Shown here piece after piece: positions 24,001-35,446 of a stretch of 64,000 nt of DNA. The DNA is from Diplosphaera chodatii. Taxonomy: Eukaryota > Chlorophyta > Trebouxiophyceae > Prasiolales > Stichococcaceae. The position numbers and the translations under genes were made by a program. The notes beneath the pieces were generated by a model. It made no database searches and was not told the DNA's origin. It saw nothing but the letters and a program-made list of their open reading frames with translations. Positions within the stretch are counted from its first letter, which is position 1. Each line of letters begins with the position of its first letter. The stretch spans positions 868,001-932,000 of the forward strand of contig JAALGY010000043.1 of the NCBI GenBank assembly GCA_032358165.1, given 5' to 3'.

Positions 24001-24261
24001 CATGCTTGCCTGGGCTTGCGGGCCGGATGCACTGCCAAACCCGAAAGGATTTGCTCCTGATTGAGGTGCTGCTGGCGTTTCTGATGCCGCCGGGGCTGCA
24101 TTGGCGGCGCCAAATCCAAAGGGGTTGTTCAGCTGCCGCTGTGCGGGCGCAGTGGCACCACCACCAAATGCAAACCCAGTGGCAGGTACGGCGCTGTCAT
24201 TGGCTGGGCGCGGCACTCCGGTACTGGCGAAGGGGAACCCTGGCGAGGTATTGTCCGCCAT
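15009..24261 (-). CDS. SAC3: SAC3/GANP-family mRNA-export factor with FG-repeat N-terminus (TREX-2 scaffold)
   Basis: Well-supported exons: 24010..24261, 23738..23887, 23158..23631, 22588..23026, 22341..22429, 22117..22200, 21809..21979, 21473..21610, 21213..21374, 20789..20975, 20461..20609 and 20157..20327, with phases closing throughout. Domain order: FG repeats (GFGSASGP, AFGQPAFGQP, SRFGQLGG), an acidic/basic linker, then the SAC3/PCI region opening with IVGTCTDMCPAEER, followed by MDHLRGIMDR, FLFDRYRSVRQDL, DEFACEMFEEIIRYHILCEHEL, SIEAEFRAYHLATIMAQHG and NDYVGFFRG. Next come Gln/Glu-rich coiled coils (19.2-20.0 kb) and a GANP-like C-terminal part (exon 17134..17529 contains GVVLLTGAATL and LPVLVLNAD). 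TREX-2 couples transcription sites to the nuclear pore (family knowledge). The FG N-terminus resembles vertebrate GANP. The first intron uses a GC donor (CAG/GCAAGC). Exons below 20 kb are less certain and the C-terminal stop (15009) is inferred; a second gene in 15-18 kb is not excluded. Confidence 0.7.
17134..17529 (-). CDS. C-terminal exon of the SAC3/GANP gene (GANP-type C-terminal domain)
   Basis: A single exon of exactly 132 codons bounded by a CAG acceptor and a TGG/GTGAGC donor. It reads as an alpha/beta fold: GVVLLTGAAT, an Ala-rich helix, then VTLPVLVLNAD, a long acidic variable loop, then IRVVGIAGEA and LQGLAWLAEHAPPQP. This pattern of hydrophobic strands separated by helices is what the GANP C-terminal domain looks like, but similarity is weak by eye. 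It lies on the same strand about 2.6 kb downstream of the coiled-coil exons. Confidence 0.45.
19378..19422 (-). repeat. CAG-type trinucleotide tract encoding poly-Gln in the SAC3/GANP coiled coil
   Basis: An imperfect (CTG/TTG)n run on the plus strand, read as CAG/CAA on the coding strand, gives about 11 consecutive Gln. It is surrounded by Gln/Ala/Glu-rich helix-forming sequence. Tracts of this kind also occur at 22937-22951 and 18316-18342. Confidence 0.75.
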
Positions 24262-25484
24262 TCTGACGTGCTGGGTCCCAACACCAAGGAACACTTTGTC
24301 AAGATGGTCCTGCGGCCTGCCCCTGCCACTGCCCTGTAGAACAGCACACTGTCCTGATGCACATCGCTATCCATGCCCAAAAGCCTGGGCCACAGCCGAT
24401 GGTCACATCATGTGTGTCAAGCAGTACCCCTGCGCTGTGGAGGTCCCAGCAGGCTGCGGCGCCGGGTCGATCTGCCACGCATACTCTTCGATTGCCGCAA
24501 CGGGTCTTAGCTGATTGTCGATGAGGCAAAACACTGCCGTATTGTCTCAGACTGTGTACAGTTGATCATTCGTATCGGGTATGAGCTGCAGCCAAAGCTG
24601 ATTTTGACAGGTGGGATCAGTCAAGTGCGGCAGCTATATCAGCGTGAAGGCAACCAGTAGCCATGCATGCTGGAAAGTGTGGCATGCAGCATCAACCAGC
24701 CGTTGAAATAAGCTGCATGTAACGGCTGCATGCATGCCTGCACACAGCAGCAGGTTGATCAGTGCTGTAGTACTTTACGAGTGTGGGGGCAGCAGGAGGG
24801 ATATAAGACAGTGGTGGCCCGCTGGCCCCGCCCCGCCTCACAGCGCGCATCTCAGCGGCCAGCGCCGAGTGTGGCGGCAGGCAGGTGCATCAGTGCATGA
24901 CGGGCTCGCTGCACGGCCGTCAGCATTGTGCCTACACCATCGTGGGCCAGCCGCGTCTACCGCGTCCGCTGCATCGGTGACCATCAGCAGGCGATGCGCG
25001 CAGCGGCACGCTTGTAGGACGCTGAGGTATTCATTGTCGCATATATACTGCCATTGCCAAGCAGACATGGCACCGCGTGGCGAATGCGTGCTGTGCGTGC
25101 TGTGATTGTGATTGGCACCTCGGCGGGTGCCAGCCGGCAGCCCTACTGGGACGAGCGTCGCCCTGCTGACCTGACGAAGGCATTCTATGCATCCACGGAC
25201 AGTTTGCGCATGGTGCAATGCGCTGCAGCCGGAGCTTCCTTGCAACCAAGCGCTTGCCATGTTTTGAAGTTGCAGCCCGTGCCGAGGCGCGCCGCCGTGT
25301 CATACACGCACCACACTGCTAACAAACAGCTTCACGATTGTCCGTGCTGACGCTGCGCGACTCCCCGCGACAGTGGGGCCGCAATCGGACTGGTGGTTAT
25401 CCCCTGTGCTGTGCGGTGCCTCTCTGAGAGTTGGCTCGTGCCGCTCTGCCAGGACTTGGCGAACGGTCTGCGCCAAGCGTAAGC
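24262..25484. promoter_or_regulatory. Divergent intergenic region between SAC3/GANP and RAD16
   Basis: About 1.2 kb separating head-to-head genes, the largest clear intergenic space on the left half. TATA-like elements are at 24801-24806 (ATATAA) and 25042-25047 (ATATAT). No protein-like exon was recognised on either strand, although an additional 5' untranslated exon of either gene could lie here. Confidence 0.4.
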
Positions 25485-28400
25485 ATGCCGAAGGCTTCCG
25501 GTGCGAGAAGCGCGAGGGACGCAGGCGGTGTTGCTGCCACGCCCGCGCCAAAGCCGAAGGGCGGCAGCAGCCGCGCAGCCAAGCCTGACAGCCGGCCTGT
25601 GACCCCAGCAACGCCAGCAGTCACAGCCAGCGTGCCGCGCAACCAGTCCAGCGCCTCGCTGCTCGCAGACAGCGCGGAGCCAAAGCCACGCATGACCCGC
25701 AGCCGCTCCCAGTCAGTCGGCATGGGCGGCATGCCCAGCATCCCCGCCGCTGATGCAGCGACGCCAGCTGGCGGCGGGCAGCCGCAGGGCATGCGCCGCT
25801 CGCGTTCTGCAGCCGCGGCAGCCGTCGTAGAGCCAGAGGTGGTGGACCTTTGTGCCACTTCCTCAGACCGTGGTGCGGACGATGCTGCCTCGGCAGAGGC
25901 CTCAGACTCCCAGGAGGAGGGTGTGTCCTCCGACCAGGAGGCACCGGTCACGCGGGAGCTGCCACACAGGTGACTTCATTAATACTTATGCGTATCAACA
26001 TTCGTCGCAGCACTGCTGCCGCCAGTATCCACACCTGAGACAGCCGCTGACTCCACTGCTTTGCAGCCTGAGCCCCTGGCGCTTGCCTTGCCCTGCAGGA
26101 TAGCGAGGCTGGCGGCTCAGCGGGCCGCCTCCGCAGCCGACGCAGACGTCGCGCAGCTGTCGGGGGACAGCTCCGGCTCGGAGTACGAGCTGCTAGCTGG
26201 CGGCGCCGCCTCGGAGGAAGACGACGCCAGCGTCATGGACCTCACGCAGGAGGACGACGAGGGGGACCTGCAGGAGGAGCTGCAGGGGCTGGTGAGCTGC
26301 TGTGCCCGCTGCTTGTCGTTACGTGGCCGGTATTACAAGGCTTGGTGGTGGGCATGGTCTGATCATCGGCGCAGGGAGCTGTGGGGGCTTGTCTGGTTGC
26401 CTTCTACTGTAGCCAAGATATTGGTCCCTGGTGTCATCTTTTCATGATCGTTGTGCGAAGCTCTACTGTCCATGGGACTGGTGTGCTCCCATGCTTAGGG
26501 AGACTGAAAGGTCATGCTGCCCCAGCTGACATCAGCGCTTGTCGCTTAGCATTGCATGGTGTGCATACTGCAGCGCCAGGATGCCCAGGAGGATGTGCTG
26601 CTGGCAGCACGGGCACGGGGCCGCGGCGGCCGCGGCGGCCGGGGCGGCGGCCGGACTGCGGGCGGCGGCCGTGGCTCAGGCGGCGGCAGGGGTCGCGGTC
26701 GGGGCAGGCAAGCAATTCAGCTGCTCACTTGCACGCAGGCTCGAGTGGACTTCGGCTGCTGCAGCTGCAACACCACATGCACCACGAAGGTTGGTACAGG
26801 GGTGCCCATGTTGATGTGATCAAGTGTCTGCTGCGGAGCAGGGGCCTGGCGCGCACTGCGAGCGAGATGGCGGCGGCAGATGCGGAGGCGATGGCGGCGC
26901 CGCCCCCCAAGAAGCGCGCCAAGAAGGCCAAGCCCCCGCCGAAGAAGGACCCCTTTGGGCCGCAGATCAACTCGGAGGACGAGGCGGCAGCCGAGGAGGA
27001 GCTGGACACTGATTTGGTCATCGACAAGGTGGGATATAGACTCTCACATGGTTGCATTTGTCCTGGGCGTGGCAAAGTGCTGTGAGCATGTCTGCTATGG
27101 CACGACATCGTCCGATACATCAGGTTGTAAGCTACTCATACATATCTGCAGGTTGAGGCGCAGATGGAGCCACCGCCTGAGCTCCTCATGCCGCTGCTGC
27201 CCTACCAGAAGGAGTTCCTGGCGTGGGGCGTGGCGCAGGAGCAGGGACCTGTCCGTGGCGGCATCCTCGCTGACGAGATGGGCGAGTCCTGTTGCGGAGC
27301 TTATGTTGGTTCTGCCACATGTGACGGCCTGCTCAAATGCGCACCTGTTCGCAGCATCCAGACTGTGTGCGTTGAAGTGTGTACTTGCACACCAAGGTGT
27401 CACTTCGCGGCTGTGCAGGTATGGGCAAGACGATCCAGGCGATCTCGCTGATCGTCACCCACCGCAGCGACGACTTTGCGCCGCTGCAGCGCTCAGCGGC
27501 TCCGGCGCCGGCGCAGCAGCAGCAGCAGGCGGCGCCGCGGCTGAAGCTGCGGCTGGGCTCCGCCCCCCTGAAGCAGCAGCAGGAGGAGGAGGAGGAGCAG
27601 CAGCAGCACGGTCATGACCAGGGCGCTCCGTGCTGCAGTCTGTTGCCTGCAGCAGAGGCGCTTGCAGCGACAGCTGCCGGCGCTGCGAGCCGCATGGGTG
27701 GCGTCACAGCAGAGCAGGCGCCGACTGGCGATGCTGTCGCTGCAGCTGAGGCGTTGGGTGTGCATGCCGCCTCCACCCACATGCCACCGCCCCCTACTGC
27801 GGATGCAGGTGGGCCGGTGCTCGCCAGCCATGTGGGTGCGGACGCGCCGGGGGACGGCGGCCGAGACGACTGGAGCGGCGCAACCCTGGTCATCTGCCCC
27901 CTGGTCGCTGTCATCCAGTGGGGCCAGGAGATCGCGCGCTTCACCGAGCCCGGCAGCGTCAAGGTGGTCATCTACCATGGCGGCAAGCGCACCAGCGACC
28001 CCGCAGAGCTGGCGGCGGCGGATGTGGTGCTGACGACATACTCGATTGTCGAGTCCGAATTCCGCAAGAACTGCCTGCCGGGCAAAGTGTCTTGCCGCTA
28101 CTGCAACACCAAGATGTACACCGACCGCCTGCGCCTCCACCTGAAGTACTTCTGCGGCCCCAATGCCAAGAAGACGGCGGCTCTGGCGAAGCAGGTCACC
28201 CGCCGCCGCAAGACTTATCAAGCAGCCCAGCAGCAGGAGGGGACGGACGGCAGTGCTGAGGAGGGCAGTGATGAGGAGGGCAGCGATGACGATGACGAGC
28301 AGCCGGCGAAGAAGAAGCTTAAGGGCAAGGGTGCCGCGTCCAAGGGTGCCGCCAACGGCAAGCAGAAGAAGGTCGCAGGCAAGGGCAGCAAGCCCAAAGC

Positions 28401-30288
28401 TGCAGGCAAGGCTGCAGGCAAGAAGGCGGCTGCCGGCAAGGGCAAGGCGGCTCCCAAGGGCAAGGGCGCCAAGCGGAAGAAGGCCGAGGACGATGATGGC
28501 GATGATGGCTCTGAGTCGGAATTTGTGCCAGGCAGCGATGACTCGTCTGAGAGCGAGGACGCCTCGGACCTGTCAGATGCGGAGGAGTCGGAGGATGACG
28601 AGGCGGACGCAAACGACAGGGCGGCTTCACGCCGCAAAGAGTGGGTCAAGGCGTGGAAGGAGCGGCGGCGCATGGATAAGCTGATGACGGAGCGCGACGA
28701 GGAGGCGATCGATGCGGACCTCAAGTCCATGGTGGAGGCGGCGCAGCGGGCGGAGGCCCGCAACACCAAGCCCGCCGTGTCCCCCCTGCACGAGGTGCGG
28801 TGGCGGCGGATCGTGCTGGACGAGGCGCACAACATCAAGGACCGGCAGTGCTCCACCGCCAAGGCCGTGTTCGCGCTGGCGTCCAAGTACAAGTGGGCGC
28901 TGTCCGGCACGCCGCTGCAGAATCGCGTCAGCGAGCTGTACAGCCTGGTGCGCTTCCTGCGCATCTTCCCGTACGCCTACTACTTCTGCCGCAAGGCCGG
29001 CGGCTGCGACTGCCGGTCGCTGGACCACAAGTTCAAGGCTCGGCGCGCGTGCCACAACTGCGGGCATGGCCCGGCGAGCCACTACTGCTGGTGGAACAAG
29101 TATGTGGCCAACCCCATCAAGGCGTGGGGGTTCAGCGGCAAGGGGCGCACTGCCATGCGCGTGCTCAAGGAGGAGATCCTGCCTGCCATCCTGCTGCGCC
29201 GCACCAAGGTCGGCTGTGCTGACGTGCTGTCGCTGCCGCCCAGGACGGTGGTGCTGCGCAAGGACCGTTTTGACGACCGGGAGATGGACTTCTACGAGGC
29301 GCTGTACACGCAGAGCCAGGCGCAGTTCGGGGCGTATGTCGAATCGGGGACGTTGCTGCAAAATTATGCACACATCTTCGATCTCCTCATTCGCCTGCGC
29401 CAGGCGGTTAACCACCCGTACCTGGTGGTGCACAGCGCCTCTTCGGCCGCGCGGGAGGCGGAGGCGGCGGCACTTCCTGGCGCTGCAGGCGGGCCGGGCA
29501 TTGCCAATGCGGGGCAGGGCTCCGCCATCTGCGCCGTGTGCCACGACCCCTTCGAGGACCCGGTAACAGCGGGGTGCGGGCACACCTTCTGCCGCGGCTG
29601 CATCCGGGAGTTCATGGACAGCGCGGCTGCGGAGGGCGCGGTGCAGTGCCCCACCTGCTCGCGCCCCCTGACCGTGGCCATGGACCAGGATGGGCAGAAG
29701 GCGCTGCGGGCGCTGGCTGCCAAGAAGAGCAGCATCCTGTCGCGCATTGACACGTCCTCCTTTCAGTCCAGCACCAAGGTGGAGGCGGTGCGGGAGGAGA
29801 TCTACCGCATGAAGCGGCGCGACCCCGCGGCCAAGGTCATCATCTTCAGCCAGTTCACCTCCATGCTGGACATCCTGCACTACCGCCTCACCCAGGCGGG
29901 CATCAAGTGCGTGGTGCTCAAGGGCAGCATGACCATGGAGCAGCGGGACAAGATGATCGATGCCTTCACCAACGACGCGACCGTCACAGTGTTCCTCATG
30001 TCCCTGAAGGCCGGCGGGGTGGCGCTGAACCTGACGGCAGCCAGCCACGTGTTCCTGATGGATCCATGGTGGAACCCAGCAGTGGAGCAGCAGGCGCAGG
30101 ACCGCATCCACCGCCTGGGGCAGTACAAGCCGATCCACGCGGTGCGCTTCGTCATCGGTGGCACCATCGAGGAGCGCATCCTGAAGCTGCAGGACAAAAA
30201 GCGCGCTGTGTTCGAGGGCACCGTGGGCAAGGACGCCTCGGCGCTGGCGCGCCTGACGGAGGACGATTTAAAGTTCCTGTTTACGTAA
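25485..30288 (+). CDS. RAD16: RAD16-type SNF2/RING DNA repair translocase
   Basis: Model: join(25485..25969, 26099..26291, 26574..26707, 26842..27028, 27152..27281, 27419..30288), 1332 residues, all phases closed. Order: disordered Ser/Ala and RGG-rich N-terminus; [13 protein letters not shown] and [13 protein letters not shown] (Walker A, about 370-381); a C2HC zinc finger (CRYC...HLKYFC, about 602-622) found in plant RAD16 proteins; a Lys/acid-rich stretch; [10 protein letters not shown] (about 844) and LSGTPLQNR; a RING finger (CAVCHDPF...CGHTFC, from about 1081) inside the helicase domain; and motifs V-VI ([26 protein letters not shown]) near the C-terminus. RAD16 with RAD7 performs global-genome nucleotide excision repair in yeast; the RING suggests ubiquitin-ligase activity (family knowledge). 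Two introns use GC donors (AG/GCAAGC at 26708 and GG/GCGAGT at 27282). In the second case the conserved GMGKT is exactly restored by splicing. The start is the first ATG in frame. Confidence 0.85.
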
Positions 30289-30517
30289 TTTGACGACCCG
30301 GGAGTGATTTTGCACCCCAAAGGGGTAAATTCTGAAGGGGGAAACGGACCGCCCCTTTCACGCCCTTTTTGCGAGGGCTTTGTTGTAGAGCAAGTGGTGT
30401 TGGGTGACTTCAATTGACTTGTTGACTTGTGTTGTCTGTACGTATGATGCGAGCCCTCACCGCGAACCGCCAACAGTCTTCATGCAGTCTTCATGGTTTT
30501 CTGGCGCCTCTGGCGCC

Positions 30518-33500
30518 TCAGCTGCCTGGTCTGCCACCAGAGCGCTCAAGCCGTGCTGCAAGCTCGTCAATGCGTGCAAACTGCCATGGCCACTTGACAT
30601 TGTACAGGAATGGCCGGTGGTCGAATCTGTTGTCATCGGGAGAGTACTCCTCTGCATGGTATGCCGGCGTCAGTGTTGTCGCTTTGTGCCTGTTGATGCT
30701 GTAATACCTGCAGAGGACAAGCACGACTGCTGTGAGCGGACAGCATGGAAACAGTAGCAAAACCTGCGGCATATAACTGGCCAGGGCCAGAGCTAACGCT
30801 GGTCACCGTTTGACACCCTGCAACTGGCTCATGCAACCATGCAAGCCTTGACACTTGGACACCGCCATCAGGCTGGCAGCTGCATCACCACCTGAAAAAT
30901 GCCTGCACATGCTCCGCAATGACGGAGGGCGAGTAGCGGTCGCGCCACTCCACCAGCAGCTTGCGGAACATGAGCACCGGCCCGCACCGCTCGATCTTCC
31001 GCAGCCGCCCGTAGATGCCCAGCTCCTGCGAGGGCGGTCATCAGAACATTCTCACGACAGCACCGTACCAACAGCGCCCAAAACGCCGCACCAGGGGAAC
31101 ACCAACTGCCCACCAGCACACGCAGCATCAGCGCTCAAGCGGCACAGCAGCCCACCTCGTAGGTCATGCCCATGTCCTGCTCGTCGGTCTGCGCCGCGCT
31201 GCCCTCGCGGATGGGCTCCAGCTCGGCGGTGGGCGGCGCCGCCACCACGTTCGCCAGCTCCGGGTAGCCCAGGTGCTGCGCGCCCCAGTGCAGGAAGCGC
31301 TTCAGGTCGCCCTTGCTGACGCCGCCTGCGGTGCACACTCGCTCGGCTGACTGCAACAGAAGCGTCTGAGGCAAGGCCGTGTGACGGTGTGCACAAGCTG
31401 CCGAACGCCTCACTGCAGTTAAATGTTTCAACATTGTGTGCAAACGAACGAGGGGCAGGGCCGCAAACTGCGGTCTGGTTTAGAAGAATGTGTTCATGTC
31501 ACTGCCTTCGTTCGTGTTCACAGCATGACACGCAGGCGTGCACAGCATCGGGGCATGGGCTCGGTCGCTGCTCACCAATGGGGTTGATGTCGGCGGAGCT
31601 GCAGTCGTACTTGGTGAGGTACCCGCGCAGCCCCTCATCCACGTTCGCCGAGCCCAGCACCAGCAGGAAGCCGGCGCGTTTTCGCGTCCAGGGCCGCAGC
31701 TGCACGGCAGGCTCTGTGAGGTGAATCGGCAGGACACGCAGCGGTGCCATGCTGTTCGACTACTGGGCCTACATAACATTATGCAAAGCGCATGATCCAC
31801 CTGACAACACAGGTGGACATCACTCAAACCCCTTGCAAGTCCTGCAGGCTGTCAGATGCAACTGCAACAGGGGTTTCGACAGATGTAGAACCAGCAGTCC
31901 ACACCTGGGCCAGAAAGAATGCCAGCACCATGCGCAGCCGTGCCTGGATGTTCTGCAGTGCCAGGTTTTCTGCATTGCTGCCGCCGTCCGCCTGCGTAGC
32001 GGGCCAGTCACACCCAGATTTGTATCTGACTGCGTGCCTCTGGCTCTCAATGCTGAGGAGTGCATGGAGCACTTGGAGTACTGGAGCACATAGCCGGGAT
32101 GCCGCCAGGATCAGTGCATCTAACAGCAGCACATGAAAGAGCGCTGTTAGCCACAGGCTGAGACCTTGGCGCAGTGACAGGCTCACCCTGAATGCGGGGC
32201 GGTGGCCGGTTATGACTGCAAACAGGGCCGCCATGGCGCTGACCACGCTGTCCATATTCACGTCCAGATGATCGGACCCAATCTGCCAAGGGCACACAGA
32301 TGGGCTCCAGCTGAGCAGCGGAACATCTCGGATCTGGGAGAGATGACTGTTTGCCTGGTATCACATCGCAGCAGTTCAACGCTTTGATTTGATCAGCGTC
32401 CTGCACCAACCTGGTCTGCCAGGGTGGCTGCCCGCCACCGCGTCTCCGCTGAGCTGTTCTCGGTGCCCATGTAGACGGTCGTGAATATGCGGTGCAGCAG
32501 CTGCTGCGGGTCACCCAGCTGCTCCTTCTCATCGTACTGCCCTATCCTGCAAATCAAAGCACACTTCCTAGATCTCGGAGGCCGCCGAAATCTCTTAGTA
32601 CAGCCACATTGCAAAACCATCAGCAGACTGCCAACCGGTTGCCGTCAATCATCGCCCACATCACCGCTGCTTTTCAGCTGGAGCTGTGCACACCTGCGGG
32701 CGTCTGCGAGCGCCTGCTGGTCGCCGCGCCCGGCCGCGCGCACCACCATCTGCGCCATGGCGCCCACGATGGCCGCGGTGGAGCTGCTGTCGGCGCCGCC
32801 CGACAGCGGCAGGAGGAAGCCGGAAGCACCGCTGCACGGTAAAAGTGACATCAGTATTGATTCCAAGTGTTTGCCCTCAGCCCTTCATGTGCAGAAACAC
32901 ATGTGTAGTAGTGATCCACACTTGAAACCACTCTCTGCAGTTCTAAAGCTTGCAGCAGGCTTGCACATGCTTGGCTGCCTCACCTGCGTCTGAGGTAGTC
33001 CCACAGCCAGGCGGCAGGGCCGTATGCGATCTCCTCTTCGGGCCGGTAGTAGAAGGCCTCCCGTTTGGGCGAAGGCAGCGCTGCAGTGTCCCCTGGCAGG
33101 CACAGCCCGAAGTCCACATCCACACGCGGGATGCTGCAAGTAGAAATTTTCAGAAGTGTCACTCGTGTCAAACCCTTTCTCTGTATCTTGCAGTCGCCCA
33201 TCTGCTGCAAACCATGTGCTCCCTGAGCATGCGCACTGCCGTGCCCTGCTGAGAGCCAGGGGTTCCAAACACATGCAGTCAAGCAATCTGCAGTAGAAAA
33301 GACTGGCAGCTGAGCCTTCTCCACCTGGGGGCTGCTGACGCCTGTTCCCGCTGGCTGCTGTTCTTGCCGCGCCAGGAGACGACCTCGTCCAGGTCCACCG
33401 TCGCGACCACCACCTCCACCTCCTCCACCGCAAACTGATCCCCCTGCGCTGCACGAGCAGAGTCTCTCTGAAACGTCCCCGGCGCTGAGGCGAACATGCT

Positions 33501-35068
33501 GCGGCCCATTGCCCCTGCAACTCAGTTTCAGGCAGCTTGGCGCCTCGCCACATCACGCTGGCACAGTGCCACATTGCTGCTTCTGCGGGTACATCCTGAA
33601 TCGTAACCTTTGCTCGCACATGTGGACAGGCACCTGGACGAGCAGGCTGCCATTCATGGCGACGCAGGCGCAGCCGTCGTAGTAGAGCCGGTTCCCATCA
33701 CACCCCCGCTGGTTGGCATATAAGTACACGCCGCCCGCCTTGGTGGTTGCGCTGCGTATCAGCTCCAGCCGCTGGTCCAGCTTCCTGCCAGGACAGCAAC
33801 ACCAAGCTGTGCTCGGCAGCGCTTGGTAGCATTTTGGACCCTAAGGCCGTTCATGACATGGTGTACAAGTGGATATAGCAGCCCCAGCTCAGCAGCACTG
33901 GGTGTCTGCATTGCAGCTTGCAAGGTCCATCTGACGGCACAGGCATTGCGCAGCCTTGCCGGGCTGCGCGGGTGCACCTGAGCTGGTGGTGGGAGCCGCT
34001 GCCGTTGGAGATGATCTCCACGCCGTTGAGCGCCAGCGCGATGTGCGGCGCGTGGGGCGTGAACAGCTCCTCGCACGTCTCCGCCGCCAGGGCGGTGTCC
34101 CTCGTCGACAGGATCAGGTCACCTGAGTGTGCGCACCAAGAATACATCGGTGACATCTGCACGCAATGCCACTGCAGCTGCCGGCCCTGCCAACCTGCAG
34201 GTTACGTGCGAAGACTAGGCAGGAAGCATGTGTTCACACTATGTCATTTGTATAAAAAGGTCCGAAGCGGTCCGCGACGGCATGTCCTCACCAATAGGGC
34301 AGGTTGTCTGGCCTGTTATCTCAGCAACCTCCAGTGGCAGCTTGAAACTCTGGGTCTGCCGCGCATGCTTCCATGTGCTGAAGTATCGAGACTCCCTGTT
34401 ACACCACGTCAAGCACGAAGTCAAAGAAAACTTCACCTGCATGCATCCTGCTCACGCACATAACTCATTGCATCGTTGTGATCACCTGTAGTTGCCATCG
34501 TCTGCCAGGCTCTGCTTTGGCCGGATGGCCAGGACGCGGCTGTTGAGCAGGAACACCCGGCAGTTGTAGCGCACCGAGTCGTGCATGAGAGGCATGCCGA
34601 CATCGCACACGATATCCCGTGTCAGGTCCCCCTTCAGCAACTCCTGCGTGGGGGTCATACAGCAACATACAGCAGCAGCGCAAACTACAGATGGAGCATG
34701 TAGCATTCAAGATGGCCTGATACTCAGCAGTTGTGCAGCAGAAAGCGGACCGCCAGGCACTCCCACGAGTGCTCGATGGTGTCCAACTCCAGAAAGTGGT
34801 CCTCGCAGCCATAGCCAGGGAGTTCCAGTTCCGGCCCGACCTGCAGTTGTATGAGTTCGAGCGCTGATGCAATTTTAGGGGCTCATGCCAAGGTACACTG
34901 GATATAGAGCTTGACCGGCGGACGTGATACCAGACACCGTACCCTGTATCGGGCCCCCTTGGCTTTTGCATCCTCTATGGACTTGATGATGCGCCGCAGA
35001 TTGCCGTCAAAGTCTAGCGCCCACTGATTCAAGTTGCAGGTGGCAAGTGTGGCAAGACGGTGATGCAT
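30518..35068 (-). CDS. NADSYN1: Glutamine-dependent NAD+ synthetase (eukaryotic nitrilase-synthetase fusion)
   Basis: Model of 16 exons: complement(join(30518..30707, 30892..31025, 31156..31325, 31576..31699, 31905..31991, 32187..32282, 32411..32546, 32694..32831, 32984..33133, 33325..33443, 33634..33784, 33978..34122, 34292..34395, 34486..34643, 34751..34840, 34943..35068)), 705 residues, close to the human length. It amidates nicotinic acid adenine dinucleotide to NAD+ using ATP and glutamine. The N-terminal nitrilase-fold glutaminase has its Glu-Lys-Cys triad (Glu in [11 protein letters not shown], Lys115 in [13 protein letters not shown], Cys176 in [12 protein letters not shown]). The synthetase domain has the pyrophosphatase loop [12 protein letters not shown] (about 354-365), [19 protein letters not shown] and [17 protein letters not shown]. 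Each junction was fixed by phase and by remembered human/plant conservation. The donor after exon 2 (GCG/GTCCGC) is weak but gives a gap-free match. Cytosolic; no targeting peptide is obvious. Confidence 0.9.
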
Positions 35069-35446
35069 GGCGCTTCAGGGGCTAACTGATGACTCCTCTA
35101 TCTCCTAGTACATGCCAACAGGACGTACTATATCCGGATGGCAATGTGCATTGCGACGCCGCATGCATGCATTCCTGCACTTCAGGTCGTGCTTCTTCGG
35201 GGAGGCCAACCGTGAATAGCAGTGCTTTGTGTGGCAATGAGAAACATAAGCATAATCAGTGATACAGTTGCGTCAGAATGTGCGCAAGCATGGCGAAGCT
35301 GACCAATTGTGCAGGAAATTGCACACCCTGCAGCAGCTGCAAGTTTGTGATTTGTGACATGCTTTCAGTTGCACATGTGCAATCGCTGCATGCGCACTTG
35401 ATCGACATCGCCTATTTGTGGCGTGTGGCTGGCTAAAACCACAGCC
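35069..35446. promoter_or_regulatory. Bidirectional promoter between NAD synthetase and NUP214
   Basis: Only 378 bp separate the divergent start codons. The interval is more AT-rich than its neighbours and has no coding signal. No classical TATA box at the expected place on either side is convincing. Confidence 0.5.

Noticed and set aside
24740..25300. A small gene in the SAC3-RAD16 divergent gap
   Set aside because: Open frames on both strands are short, Cys/His/Arg-rich by composition and lack splice or family support.
28627..30138. 503-codon open frame on the minus strand opposite RAD16
   Set aside because: It is the antisense shadow of the conserved helicase exon. GC-rich codons on the plus strand remove stops from the opposite frame, and the product is unlike any protein.
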